Assembly: GCA_012516015.1 (NCBI GenBank)
Contig: JAAYXG010000010.1
Span: 1-7,149 of the forward strand
Origin: Lysobacteraceae bacterium
GTDB lineage: Bacteria > Pseudomonadota > Gammaproteobacteria > Steroidobacterales > Steroidobacteraceae
DNA length: 7,149 bases
Reading direction: 5' to 3'
The notes under the pieces were generated by a model that worked only from the letters and a program-made list of their open reading frames with translations, was not told where the DNA came from and made no database searches. Shown here piece by piece: positions 1 to 6,417 of this stretch. The stretch's first letter is position 1, and each line of letters starts with the position of its first letter. The position numbers and the translations under genes are program-made.

Positions 1-784
1 CGCACTCGTCTGGGGCACGGGGCGCGCGGTCTACTTCGCGCAGCAGCAGCGTTCGCTCATCGAAACATCGCTTCGCAGGACGAACGAGGCGCTCGTTCGC
101 AGCAATGCCGAGCTGCGTCGTTTCGCGCACGTGGCGGCGCACGATCTGCAGACGCCGCTGCGCGCGATCGGAAGCTTCGCAGAGCTGCTGAACTTACACT
201 ATGCGGATCGGCTCGATGAAAAAGGAAGAGAATGGCTCGAACGCATTCGCAACGCCGTACTGCACATGCAGACGCTCGTTCGCGATCTGCTGACTTACTC
301 GAGAATCGAAACGCAGGAAAGCCCGACACGCGAAGTACGAATGGAAGAGGTGCTCGACCGGGTACTTTCGCTACTGGAATCCGAGATTCGCGATACGGGC
401 GCGCTCATTACACGTACGAAACTTCCTGTCGTCGTTGGGGATGCAACTCAACTCGTACAGCTCTTATTGAATCTGCTACAGAACGCGATCAAATATCGAT
501 CGACCGAGGCGCCGCGTATCCAGGTCGCGGCGGAGCGAAGGGGCGATCGATGGGTGTTCTCGGTGGCGGACAACGGCATCGGCATCGAGCCGCGTCATGC
601 GGAGCGCATATTCGAAGTGTTCGAGCGGCTGCACACGGCGCAAGAGTATCAGGGCACCGGGATCGGGCTTGCGATCTGCCGTCGCGTCGTTCAGCGTCAT
701 GGCGGTGAGATCTGGGTCGAATCGGAGCCCGGCCGCGGCAGCACCTTCTTCTTCACGCTGCCGGCCGTCGAAGAGGAGGCCTGA
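1..784 (+). CDS. Sensor histidine kinase, C-terminal part (5' end outside window)
   Basis: This is the catalytic end of a two-component sensor kinase, which autophosphorylates on histidine and passes the phosphate to a response regulator. The frame is open from base 2 to the TGA at 782-784 (260 residues seen). Residues 1-15 look like the end of a membrane helix or its exit. Residues about 17-42 are a charged heptad-like linker helix. The HisKA dimerisation domain follows, with the phosphoacceptor H47 in AHDLQTPLR. The HATPase_c domain shows the N box (LLQNAIKYR, N161), the G1 box (DNGIGI, D190), the F box (IFEVFERLH) and the G2 box (GTGIGL, 218-223), so it should be active. An internal GTG at 131 lies inside HisKA just before H47 and is not the start. 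The sensory region is outside the window, so the stimulus is unknown. The adjacent Rcp1-like receiver is the likely phosphate acceptor, a pairing common with phytochrome-like and related kinases. Confidence 0.95.
   Translation, partial: ALVWGTGRAVYFAQQQRSLIETSLRRTNEALVRSNAELRRFAHVAAHDLQTPLRAIGSFAELLNLHYADRLDEKGREWLERIRNAVLHMQTLVRDLLTYSRIETQESPTREVRMEEVLDRVLSLLESEIRDTGALITRTKLPVVVGDATQLVQLLLNLLQNAIKYRSTEAPRIQVAAERRGDRWVFSVADNGIGIEPRHAERIFEVFERLHTAQEYQGTGIGLAICRRVVQRHGGEIWVESEPGRGSTFFFTLPAVEEEA
773..779 (+). promoter_or_regulatory. Shine-Dalgarno site of the response regulator, inside the kinase 3' end
   Basis: GAGGAGG ends 7 bases before the ATG at 787 and lies within the last codons of the kinase (the Glu-Glu-Glu-Ala tail). 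The strong ribosome site inside the upstream gene, with a 2-base gap between stop and start, indicates one transcript and probable translational coupling. It also fixes the response regulator start. Confidence 0.8.
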
Positions 785-786
785 GC

Positions 787-1242
787 ATGCCCGAGCGTCC
801 GAGGCTCCTGCATGGTCGACCCGCAATCGTGCTGCTGGCCGAGGACAACGAGAACGATATCGAGCTGACAAGAATCGGATTTGAGCAGTCGGGATTCGCC
901 GTGGATCTGCACGTGGTGCGAGACGGGGAGGCCTGCGTGCAGTTTCTGCGCAAGCAGGACGCTTACGCGAACGCCGATACGCCCGACCTCGTGCTGCTCG
1001 ATCTGCAGATGCCGAAGATGAACGGGATGGAAGTGCTTAAAGCGCTGAGCTCGGAGGACGCGCTCAGACACATCCCGGTGATCGTCCTTACGACCTCCAG
1101 CAGCGAGCGCGAGGTCACGGAAGCGTATCGACAGCACTGCCGCGGCTACCTCATCAAACCCATCGGCTTTGGCGAGTTCGTACGGGCCGTTCGTGCACTC
1201 GGAGAGTACTGGTTCAATCTCGTCGCCTTGCCGAAAGGGTGA
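787..1242 (+). CDS. Single-domain response regulator, Rcp1-like receiver
   Basis: This 151-residue protein is one CheY-like receiver domain with no DNA-binding or enzymatic output domain. It should accept phosphate from the adjacent kinase and act by binding another protein. The acidic pair is E19-D20 in LLAEDNENDIELT, the phosphoacceptor is D72 in LVLLDLQMPKMNG, the switch threonine is T102 in VIVLTTS, and the conserved lysine is K124 in YLIKPI. The long loop between helix 2 and strand 3 (about residues 55-66) and the C-terminal ending EYWFNLVALP are typical of the Rcp1 group found beside phytochrome-like and related histidine kinases. The start is supported by a GAGGAGG site 7 bases upstream. 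All key receiver residues are present. The downstream target is not visible in the window. Confidence 0.95.
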   Translation: MPERPRLLHGRPAIVLLAEDNENDIELTRIGFEQSGFAVDLHVVRDGEACVQFLRKQDAYANADTPDLVLLDLQMPKMNGMEVLKALSSEDALRHIPVIVLTTSSSEREVTEAYRQHCRGYLIKPIGFGEFVRAVRALGEYWFNLVALPKG

Positions 1243-1265
1243 TGCAGCGCGGGAGTCGTGCTGCA
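1243..1265 (+). terminator. Weak hairpin just after the response regulator stop
   Basis: Immediately after the TGA, TGCAGCGC (1243-1250) pairs with GTGCTGCA (1258-1265), giving an 8-bp stem with one G:U pair and a 7-base loop. No run of T follows, so this is not a canonical Rho-independent terminator. It could be a weak or Rho-assisted end of the kinase/regulator transcript, or chance in GC-rich DNA. Confidence 0.25.
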
Positions 1266-1337
1266 GCCGCGGCATTGCATTTATCACGGATGGTTTTCGA
1301 TTCCTAACGCGGTCAGATTTCGGGCCTCCTTTCTTGC

Positions 1338-1372
1338 CGCAACGGTCCACGGTCAACCGTCGAAGCGCCAAG
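1338..1372 (+). repeat. Degenerate heptamer array upstream of the MscS-type gene
   Basis: Five consecutive 7-base units can be read: CGCAACG, GTCCACG, GTCAACC, GTCGAAG and CGCCAAG. All share C at position 3 and A at position 5, around a consensus near GTCAACG. The middle three are the best matches, and the last is poor. The array ends 16 bases before the ATG at 1389. A 5-bp stem (GCGCC 1365-1369 with GGCGC 1375-1379, loop of 5) overlaps its end and could mask the ribosome site. This is the weakest of three 7-base arrays in the window and would be unconvincing alone. Confidence 0.45.
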
Positions 1373-1388
1373 TAGGCGCGACTAGCTC

Positions 1389-3092
1389 ATGACGCGATCG
1401 CTTTCATGCGCGTGGATCCTGTTGTCGGTGTCGGGTGCAATCGCCCAACCCGCCGTCGCACAGGTGCTCGGGCCCGATCGTGCCGACGAATCGCCTCCCG
1501 CCGTTTCGCAACAGCCTGCGGATCCGCTCGAGCGCACCACGCCGCGAGATGCGATCACGTCATTCGTTCGTGCCGTCGAGCGAGATGACTTGGTATCTGC
1601 CGCAAGATACCTGCAGACCGCGGAACCGCGTGAGAACACCGACGCTCTGGCGCGCGACCTGAAGTCGCTGATCGATCGCTATTTCGGTCAACCGCTCACG
1701 ACCATAGACGATTCGCCGGACGGAGCGCTCGATGATGGACTGGAGATGGATCGCGAGCGCGTCGGTCCGCTCACGATCGGAGAACGCACGCTCGACATCG
1801 AGTTGATCCGCGTAACTCACCCGCAAAGCGGTCCGATTTGGCTGATCTCGTCCGAGACGCTCGCTCGCGTTCCGGACTTACGCGATTTCGTCGAGCTAAG
1901 CTGGATCGAGCGCACGCTGCCGAGAGCTCTCGTGAAACGAGATCTGTTCGGCGTCTCGCTCGCTCATTGGGCCGTCTTCGCAGCGTCGCTCCTCGTTCCT
2001 TTGCTCTTGCTCGCGCTGATCACGGGCATCTGCGCGGGTGTCGCGCGAAGGGTCGTGCGCAATCCGGTGCGAAGGCGAGAGCTGGACACGTGGTATGCGG
2101 CTGTCCGATGGCCCGCGATTGCGGCGATGACACTCGTTATTCAGGGCACGTTCATTCCCGCCCTCGGATTCCCGGTGACTTTTCGTATCGTGTACGCGCG
2201 TATCGCTGTGCTTCTGTTCGTCGTCGCCGCGGCCTGGTTGATGCGTCGGCTGCTGACGCTCGGCTTCGCGCGTGCCCGCTCGATGACCTGGGGCAAGGAT
2301 GCTGCGAGCACGAGATCGCTGATGGTGCTCGGCGAACGCCTTCTCAAGGCCCTCGTCTTGGTCGTGGCCATCATCGTGACCCTCCTGATTCTCGGCGTCG
2401 AATCGAAGACCGCGCTCGCCGCGTTCGGTATCGTCGGTGTCGCGCTCGCGCTCGGCGCGCAAAGAACCGTCGAGAATCTACTCGGAGGCGTGTTCATGCT
2501 GAGCGATCGCGCCATTGCCGTCGGCGACTTGTGCAGTATCTCGAATCGGCTGGGATGGATCGAAGACATCACGCTGAGATCCGTGCGATTGCGCACCCTC
2601 GACAACTCGCTCGTGTCGGTGCCCGCCGGCGTGCTGGCGCAGGAAGGCATCGAGAACTTCGCGACCCGCGAGAAGATCTTGGCGCAGAACATTCTGCGGC
2701 TACAGCACGGTACGCATCCCGATCAATTGAGGCGCATCCTGAGCGGCGTGCGCAAGCTCCTCGATGCCAATCCGAAGATCGAGCGAGACACCTCGCGGAT
2801 CCGTCTCGTCAACTTCGCAGCCGAAGCGATCGAGCTCGAGCTATTCGCGTACGTGCTGACGGCCGATGTTCCGGAGTTCCTCGCGATTCGCGAGGAGCTA
2901 TTGCTCGAGATCGCCGCCACGATCGACGCGGAAGGCAGCGGCTTCGCGCAACCGACGCAGTTCATCTACCTGGACGAGACGCCGATCACGCAAGCGGTCG
3001 CTCCGAAGGCCGGTGCACGCAGCGACACGCGCTCGTCGCAATCGATCGCAGGCGCATCAATCGATTCCGAGACGCTCGCGGCGAGCAGATGA
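1389..3092 (+). CDS. MscS-family mechanosensitive channel with periplasmic N-terminal domain
   Basis: This 567-residue inner-membrane protein is predicted to be a tension-gated channel that releases solutes on osmotic downshock. Residues 1-24 form a signal peptide, with possible cleavage after AIA (19) or AVA (24), which supports the ATG at 1389. Residues about 25-190 are soluble and probably periplasmic. Hydrophobic segments lie near 193-217, 237-258, 266-287, 318-336 and 341-362. The last is the MscS pore helix, rich in small residues (ALAAFGIVGVALALG), followed by AQRTVENLLGGVFM, equivalent to the helix-breaking end of TM3 in E. coli MscS. The beta domain follows (VGDLCSI, GWIEDITLRSVRLRTLDNSLVSVP), then an alpha/beta C-terminal domain to about 530 and a low-complexity tail. 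The protein is about twice the length of E. coli MscS because of the N-terminal domain and extra helices. No good Shine-Dalgarno is visible; AGTAGG lies 12 bases upstream. Some homologues of this size conduct poorly or have signalling roles, so the physiological function is uncertain. Confidence 0.92.
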   Translation: MTRSLSCAWILLSVSGAIAQPAVAQVLGPDRADESPPAVSQQPADPLERTTPRDAITSFVRAVERDDLVSAARYLQTAEPRENTDALARDLKSLIDRYFGQPLTTIDDSPDGALDDGLEMDRERVGPLTIGERTLDIELIRVTHPQSGPIWLISSETLARVPDLRDFVELSWIERTLPRALVKRDLFGVSLAHWAVFAASLLVPLLLLALITGICAGVARRVVRNPVRRRELDTWYAAVRWPAIAAMTLVIQGTFIPALGFPVTFRIVYARIAVLLFVVAAAWLMRRLLTLGFARARSMTWGKDAASTRSLMVLGERLLKALVLVVAIIVTLLILGVESKTALAAFGIVGVALALGAQRTVENLLGGVFMLSDRAIAVGDLCSISNRLGWIEDITLRSVRLRTLDNSLVSVPAGVLAQEGIENFATREKILAQNILRLQHGTHPDQLRRILSGVRKLLDANPKIERDTSRIRLVNFAAEAIELELFAYVLTADVPEFLAIREELLLEIAATIDAEGSGFAQPTQFIYLDETPITQAVAPKAGARSDTRSSQSIAGASIDSETLAASR

Positions 3093-3110
3093 GGAAGGCC
3101 GCCGCGACCG

Positions 3111-3145
3111 CAGCCTACAGCCCACAGTCTACAGCCGACAGCTTC
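3111..3145 (+). repeat. Heptamer tandem array between channel and glycosidase genes
   Basis: Five consecutive 7-base units fill most of the 66-base gap: CAGCCTA, CAGCCCA, CAGTCTA, CAGCCGA and CAGCTTC. CAG is invariant in all five. Read in the CTA register, the units from 3115 are CTACAGC, CCACAGT, CTACAGC and CGACAGC, then TTC. The strand is C/A-rich (15 C, 9 A, 6 G, 5 T in 35 bases), so the transcript would be poorly structured. The array ends directly before the GGAGGAG ribosome site of the next gene. It contains no stop codon in the frame shared by the two flanking genes. Confidence 0.85.
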
Positions 3146-3152
3146 GGAGGAG
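3146..3152 (+). promoter_or_regulatory. Shine-Dalgarno site of the GH3 gene
   Basis: GGAGGAG lies 6-8 bases upstream of the ATG at 3159, depending on the pairing register. It fixes the GH3 start: there is no ATG, GTG or TTG in frame between the TGA at 3090 and 3159. It abuts the heptamer array on its 5' side. Confidence 0.85.
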
Positions 3153-3158
3153 ACGCAG

Positions 3159-5411
3159 ATGGCTACGACACAGGTGCCTGGAACTGAATCCGGAGAACTG
3201 GACTCGGCGCGCATCGCGCGAGGGGCGGAAGCGAGAGACGCCGGCACGACGATCTCCACTGTATCGCTCTCGAGAGAGACACTCGATGAGGCCGATGCGC
3301 GTGCGCGCGAGATCGAACAGCAGCTAACCGATGACGAGCGGTTCTCGCTCATTTTCAGCGTGATGGGGCACGTGCCGGGCGGCCTTGCGGGCCCGCGCGA
3401 TCCGCGCATCCCCGAAGACCTCGAGAATATGAGCGCGGGCTACACGCCGGGCGTGCCGAGGCTCGGCATTCCGGCGATCCAAAGCTCGGACGCCAGCATG
3501 GGTATCACGAATCCTGGCTATCGGCCTGACGACAAAGGGGCTACGGCGTTTCCTTCACTGATCGCGCTCGGTGCGAGCTTCAATCCGCAGCTCGTGAGAG
3601 AGGGCGGCGAAGCGATCGCGCGCGAGGCGCGCATTCGCGGCTTCAACGTGCAGCTCGCGGGCGGATGCAACCTAGCACGCGATCCGCGCAACGGTCGGAA
3701 CTTCGAATATTTTTCCGAAGATCCGTATTTGAGCGCGGTGCTCGCAGCAGAGCAGGTGAACGGCATTCAGAGCCAGGGGGTCGTCTCGACGCTCAAGCAC
3801 TACACTCTGAATTGCAACGAGACCAATCGACATTGGCTCGATGCGCTCATCGACCCTGTAGCGCACCGCGAATCCGACTTGCTCACCTTCCAGATCGCGA
3901 TCGAACGTTCGCAGCCCGGCTCGATCATGAGCGGGTACAACAAGATCAACGGCGAGTACGCGGGCGGAAATCGTCATCTGCTCAATGACGTGCTCAAGGA
4001 TGCGTGGGGCTACAAGGGTTGGGTGATGTCCGATTGGGGCGCGACGCTGGGATGGGAGTTTGCATTGAACGGGCTCGATCAGGAGTCGGGCGCGCAGGCC
4101 GATCGGGTGATGTGGGGGAAGGAGCCGTTCACCAGCGACCTGAAGGAGGCCTATACGAGCGGCAAGCTACCCAAAGAGCGTCTCTCCGATATGGTGCGTC
4201 GAATCTTGCGGTCGTTGTTTGCCGTTGGCGCGGACAACTGGGGATCGGCACCTCCGGTCGACATGGATAGGCACGATGCAGTTGCCCTCGAAGGGGCGCG
4301 GCAGGGCATCGTATTGCTGAAGAACGACGGCGTGCTGCCGCTTGCAAGCGATGCGCCGCTCAAGATCGCGGTGATCGGCGGATATGCGCAGCAAGGCGTG
4401 ATCAGCGGAACCGGATCAGGTGCGGTCTCGCCCGTCGGCGGCTTCGCGGGCGTCATCAAGATCGGCGGCGCGGGCGTCATGGGAAAACATCGCAACCTCT
4501 TTCTGTTCGCGCCATCGCCGCTGGAAGAACTGAAGAAGGCGTTCCCCAAAGCACAGTTCGACTTCGACCCCGGCTATACGCCCGCGGAAGCGGCACTGAC
4601 GGCGAAGCGCTGCGATGTGGTGATCGCCTTCGGCATCCGCGTCGAAGGCGAAGGTTTCGACAGCGTCGATCTGTCGCTGCCGTGGGGGCAGGACGCGGTG
4701 ATCGATGCAGTCGCAACCGCAAACCCAAACACGATCGTCGTGGTCGAAACCGGCAACCCGGTTTCGATGCCTTGGCGAGACAAGGTGCGAGCCATTCTCG
4801 AAGCGTGGTATCCGGGTCAGTCGGGCGCGCGTGCGATCGCCGACGTGCTCGCGGGTCGCGTCAATCCATCGGGCCGCTTGCCCATCACGTTCCCCGAAAG
4901 TCTCGCGCAAACGCCGCGGCCCGAGCTGCCGGGTCTCGGCACGCCGTGGGGCAGCGCGGTGACGATCGACTACAACGAAGGTGCGGAGATCGGGTATCGG
5001 TGGTTCGCGAAGAAGGGTGCGAAGCCGATGTTCGCGTTCGGGCATGGCTTGAGCTACACGACGTTCGAGTACAGCGATCTGAAGGTGAGCGGCGGCGAGA
5101 CGGTGACTGCGAGCTTCGACGTGAAGAATGTCGGCAAGCATGCAGGCGCGGACGTACCGCAGCTCTATCTGACCGACGCCGCGGGCGAGAAGCGCATGCG
5201 CCTGCTCGGATTCGAGCGCGTCACGCTCGAGCCCGGTGAGAATCGAAGGATCACGCTCGGCGCCGATCCGCGATTGCTCGCGCGATTCGACGGTGAGGTA
5301 GGCAAGTGGAGCATCGCGGAAGGGGCGCATCAGGTTGCCATAGGCAAGTCCGCGGCGGATCTCGTTTTGAGGGGAGATACGTATCTGTCTGCCCGACAGT
5401 TCGGCGTCTGA
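3159..5411 (+). CDS. Glycoside hydrolase family 3, beta-glucosidase-type
   Basis: This 750-residue retaining glycosidase is predicted to release terminal beta-linked sugars from oligosaccharides or glycosides. The N-terminal (beta/alpha)8 domain, about residues 50-360, contains the family signature NLARDPRNGRNFEYFSEDP (171-189), the substrate-binding pair K213-H214 (TLKHYT) and the nucleophile D292 in GWVMSDWGAT. The alpha/beta sandwich domain, about 380-580, has GIVLLKNDGVLPL, the GTGSGAVSP loop and VEGEGFDSVDLSLP, in which E498 is the likely acid/base. A fibronectin-III-like domain closes the protein (AFGHGLSYTTFEYSDL onward, about 626-740). The usual DG(P) at the first substrate-binding aspartate is D111-A-S (SSDASMGI). 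No signal peptide is visible: residues 1-45 are polar and acidic, so the enzyme appears cytoplasmic unless exported another way. The exact sugar specificity cannot be read from sequence; xylosidase or other beta-glycosidase activity is possible. The carrier 59 bases downstream could bring in substrate, which is inference. Confidence 0.95.
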   Translation: MATTQVPGTESGELDSARIARGAEARDAGTTISTVSLSRETLDEADARAREIEQQLTDDERFSLIFSVMGHVPGGLAGPRDPRIPEDLENMSAGYTPGVPRLGIPAIQSSDASMGITNPGYRPDDKGATAFPSLIALGASFNPQLVREGGEAIAREARIRGFNVQLAGGCNLARDPRNGRNFEYFSEDPYLSAVLAAEQVNGIQSQGVVSTLKHYTLNCNETNRHWLDALIDPVAHRESDLLTFQIAIERSQPGSIMSGYNKINGEYAGGNRHLLNDVLKDAWGYKGWVMSDWGATLGWEFALNGLDQESGAQADRVMWGKEPFTSDLKEAYTSGKLPKERLSDMVRRILRSLFAVGADNWGSAPPVDMDRHDAVALEGARQGIVLLKNDGVLPLASDAPLKIAVIGGYAQQGVISGTGSGAVSPVGGFAGVIKIGGAGVMGKHRNLFLFAPSPLEELKKAFPKAQFDFDPGYTPAEAALTAKRCDVVIAFGIRVEGEGFDSVDLSLPWGQDAVIDAVATANPNTIVVVETGNPVSMPWRDKVRAILEAWYPGQSGARAIADVLAGRVNPSGRLPITFPESLAQTPRPELPGLGTPWGSAVTIDYNEGAEIGYRWFAKKGAKPMFAFGHGLSYTTFEYSDLKVSGGETVTASFDVKNVGKHAGADVPQLYLTDAAGEKRMRLLGFERVTLEPGENRRITLGADPRLLARFDGEVGKWSIAEGAHQVAIGKSAADLVLRGDTYLSARQFGV

Positions 5412-5436
5412 GCTTTCGCGAGAGCGGACGTTCTGA

Positions 5437-5470
5437 CTAACCGCCAACCGCTAACTGCTAGCCGCTTCCC
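5437..5470 (+). repeat. Heptamer tandem array abutting the carrier start codon
   Basis: Four 7-base units, CTAACCG, CCAACCG, CTAACTG and CTAGCCG, are followed by a partial unit CTTCCC that touches the ATG at 5471. The array occupies the place where a Shine-Dalgarno sequence should be, and none is present. The TAG within the fourth unit (5459-5461) is in frame with the carrier, so translation cannot begin further upstream. Its architecture parallels the array at 3111-3145. Confidence 0.85.
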
Positions 5471-6370
5471 ATGGACATTCAATCGCTAATCCTCGCCGGT
5501 ATCACCCTCAGCATCTTCCTCACGGTGCTCTCGATCGGCATGCGGATGGCCCCAGGAGACTTGCAGTGCGTCTTGAGCAACCCGCCCCGGCTTGCTCGTG
5601 CGCTGCTCGCGATGAACATCCTCGGGCCCATCGTCACGATCGCCATCTGCAAGACCTTCTCGTTGCACCCCGCCGTGATCGTCGGGCTCGTGACGCTCTC
5701 GATTGCGCCCATCAACGCGATGTTCTCGAAGGCAATGCTGCCGCTCGTTGCGCCGAGCAACCCTGCTTATGCGCGCGGGCTTTTCTTCGCGAGCACTGTG
5801 CTCTCGGTGGTTCTCACGCCGCTCGCTGTGGAGGTGATCCAGCGCCTGTTCGGAGAAGGGGAGGTCGTGCACCTGAGCCCGCTGCTCGTCGCGCAAGTCG
5901 TCATCGGCTCCGTGCTGCTGCCGCTCGGCATCGGCCTGGCGATCGGACGTTGGCGCCCTGTTACGCGCAATTGGGTGCCGGGCATTCAGAAAGCGAGCGG
6001 GGTCGTGCTTCTCGTCTGCGCGATCCCCATCGTCGTAGGCGCGTGGCCGCACATGGCGTCGCTCGTGCGCGAAGGCACGATCGCCGCGATCGTTCTTATC
6101 GCGCTGATCGGGCTTGCGGTTGGGCACTTCCTCGGCGGGCCCGCGGAAGACGATCGCACCGTGCTCGCGTTCGCGACGGTGTCTCGTCATCCGGGCGTTG
6201 CCGTTGCGATTGCGAGTCTCACGGGTGAACCGCTCGCCCCGGTCGGCGTGCTGCTCGCCGTGCTCGTAAGCGAGCTCGCTGTGATTCCGTACAAGACGTG
6301 GCGCAAGCGCTTGCGAGCAGCGGAGCCCGGCGCCGCGCCGCATCGCCCGCCGCCCGCGGGCGCGCATTGA
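5471..6370 (+). CDS. BASS-superfamily (bile acid:Na+ symporter-like) membrane carrier
   Basis: This 299-residue inner-membrane protein has about nine hydrophobic segments, near residues 5-24, 43-60, 66-84, 101-124, 134-158, 173-191, 201-221, 236-250 and 254-273. The order and the signature regions fit the SBF/BASS fold: a first unwound region near 77-98 (SIAPINAMFSKAMLPL) and a second at 236-250 (TVSRHPGVAVAIAS), matching the family's RN-G-A-A motif. Members move organic acids, bile acids, pantoate or similar solutes, usually with sodium. Here the family's glycine-rich PGG-SN motif is absent and the Asn after Arg is His (R239-H240), so sodium coupling or substrate may differ. The C-terminal 25 residues are a Pro/Ala-rich hydrophilic tail. 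The ATG at 5471 is the first possible start because of an in-frame TAG at 5459, and it gives an intact first helix, although no ribosome site is visible. Substrate unknown. Confidence 0.85.
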   Translation: MDIQSLILAGITLSIFLTVLSIGMRMAPGDLQCVLSNPPRLARALLAMNILGPIVTIAICKTFSLHPAVIVGLVTLSIAPINAMFSKAMLPLVAPSNPAYARGLFFASTVLSVVLTPLAVEVIQRLFGEGEVVHLSPLLVAQVVIGSVLLPLGIGLAIGRWRPVTRNWVPGIQKASGVVLLVCAIPIVVGAWPHMASLVREGTIAAIVLIALIGLAVGHFLGGPAEDDRTVLAFATVSRHPGVAVAIASLTGEPLAPVGVLLAVLVSELAVIPYKTWRKRLRAAEPGAAPHRPPPAGAH

Positions 6371-6386
6371 AGCAGGGTGTGGGCTA

Positions 6387-6399
6387 TCGATGTCATCGA
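6387..6399. promoter_or_regulatory. Short perfect inverted repeat upstream of the lipoprotein gene
   Basis: TCGATG-T-CATCGA is a 6-bp-arm inverted repeat around one central base, lying 18 bases before the ATG at 6418. Its size and position would suit an operator, but one such palindrome in a short gap could be chance, and no second copy was noticed elsewhere in the window. Confidence 0.2.
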
Positions 6400-6417
6400 G
6401 CGTGTGACACGGCGGCC

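Noticed and set aside
1275..1305. A possible promoter for the channel gene, starting with TTGCAT at 1275
   Set aside because: No acceptable -10 box lies 16-18 bases downstream; the best candidate is a poor ATTCCT-like match. Too weak to annotate.
3111..3145. A CRISPR array at the 7-base repeats
   Set aside because: The units are 7 bases and directly adjacent with no spacers, and no cas genes are present. It is a simple tandem repeat.
1838..3187. A 449-codon + strand open frame in another frame over the MscS-type gene
   Set aside because: The product is extremely Arg/Ala-rich with no domain, while the overlapping frame has clear MscS pore and beta-domain motifs. It is a GC-driven shadow.
5412..5425. 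An imperfect palindrome GCTTTCGCGAGAGC after the GH3 stop, considered as a terminator
   Set aside because: The stem is only five pairs with a G:T mismatch, and no T-run follows. It could equally be chance.
4416..5447. A 343-codon open frame on the - strand opposite the GH3 gene
   Set aside because: It lies over strongly supported GH3 coding sequence. Its translation is rich in Arg, His and Asp with no recognisable motif, as expected for antisense shadows in high-GC DNA.
5486..6367. A 293-codon - strand open frame covering nearly the whole carrier gene
   Set aside because: The sequence is charged and His/Arg-rich with no motif, complementary to hydrophobic membrane-helix codons. The forward frame has a coherent nine-helix pattern.
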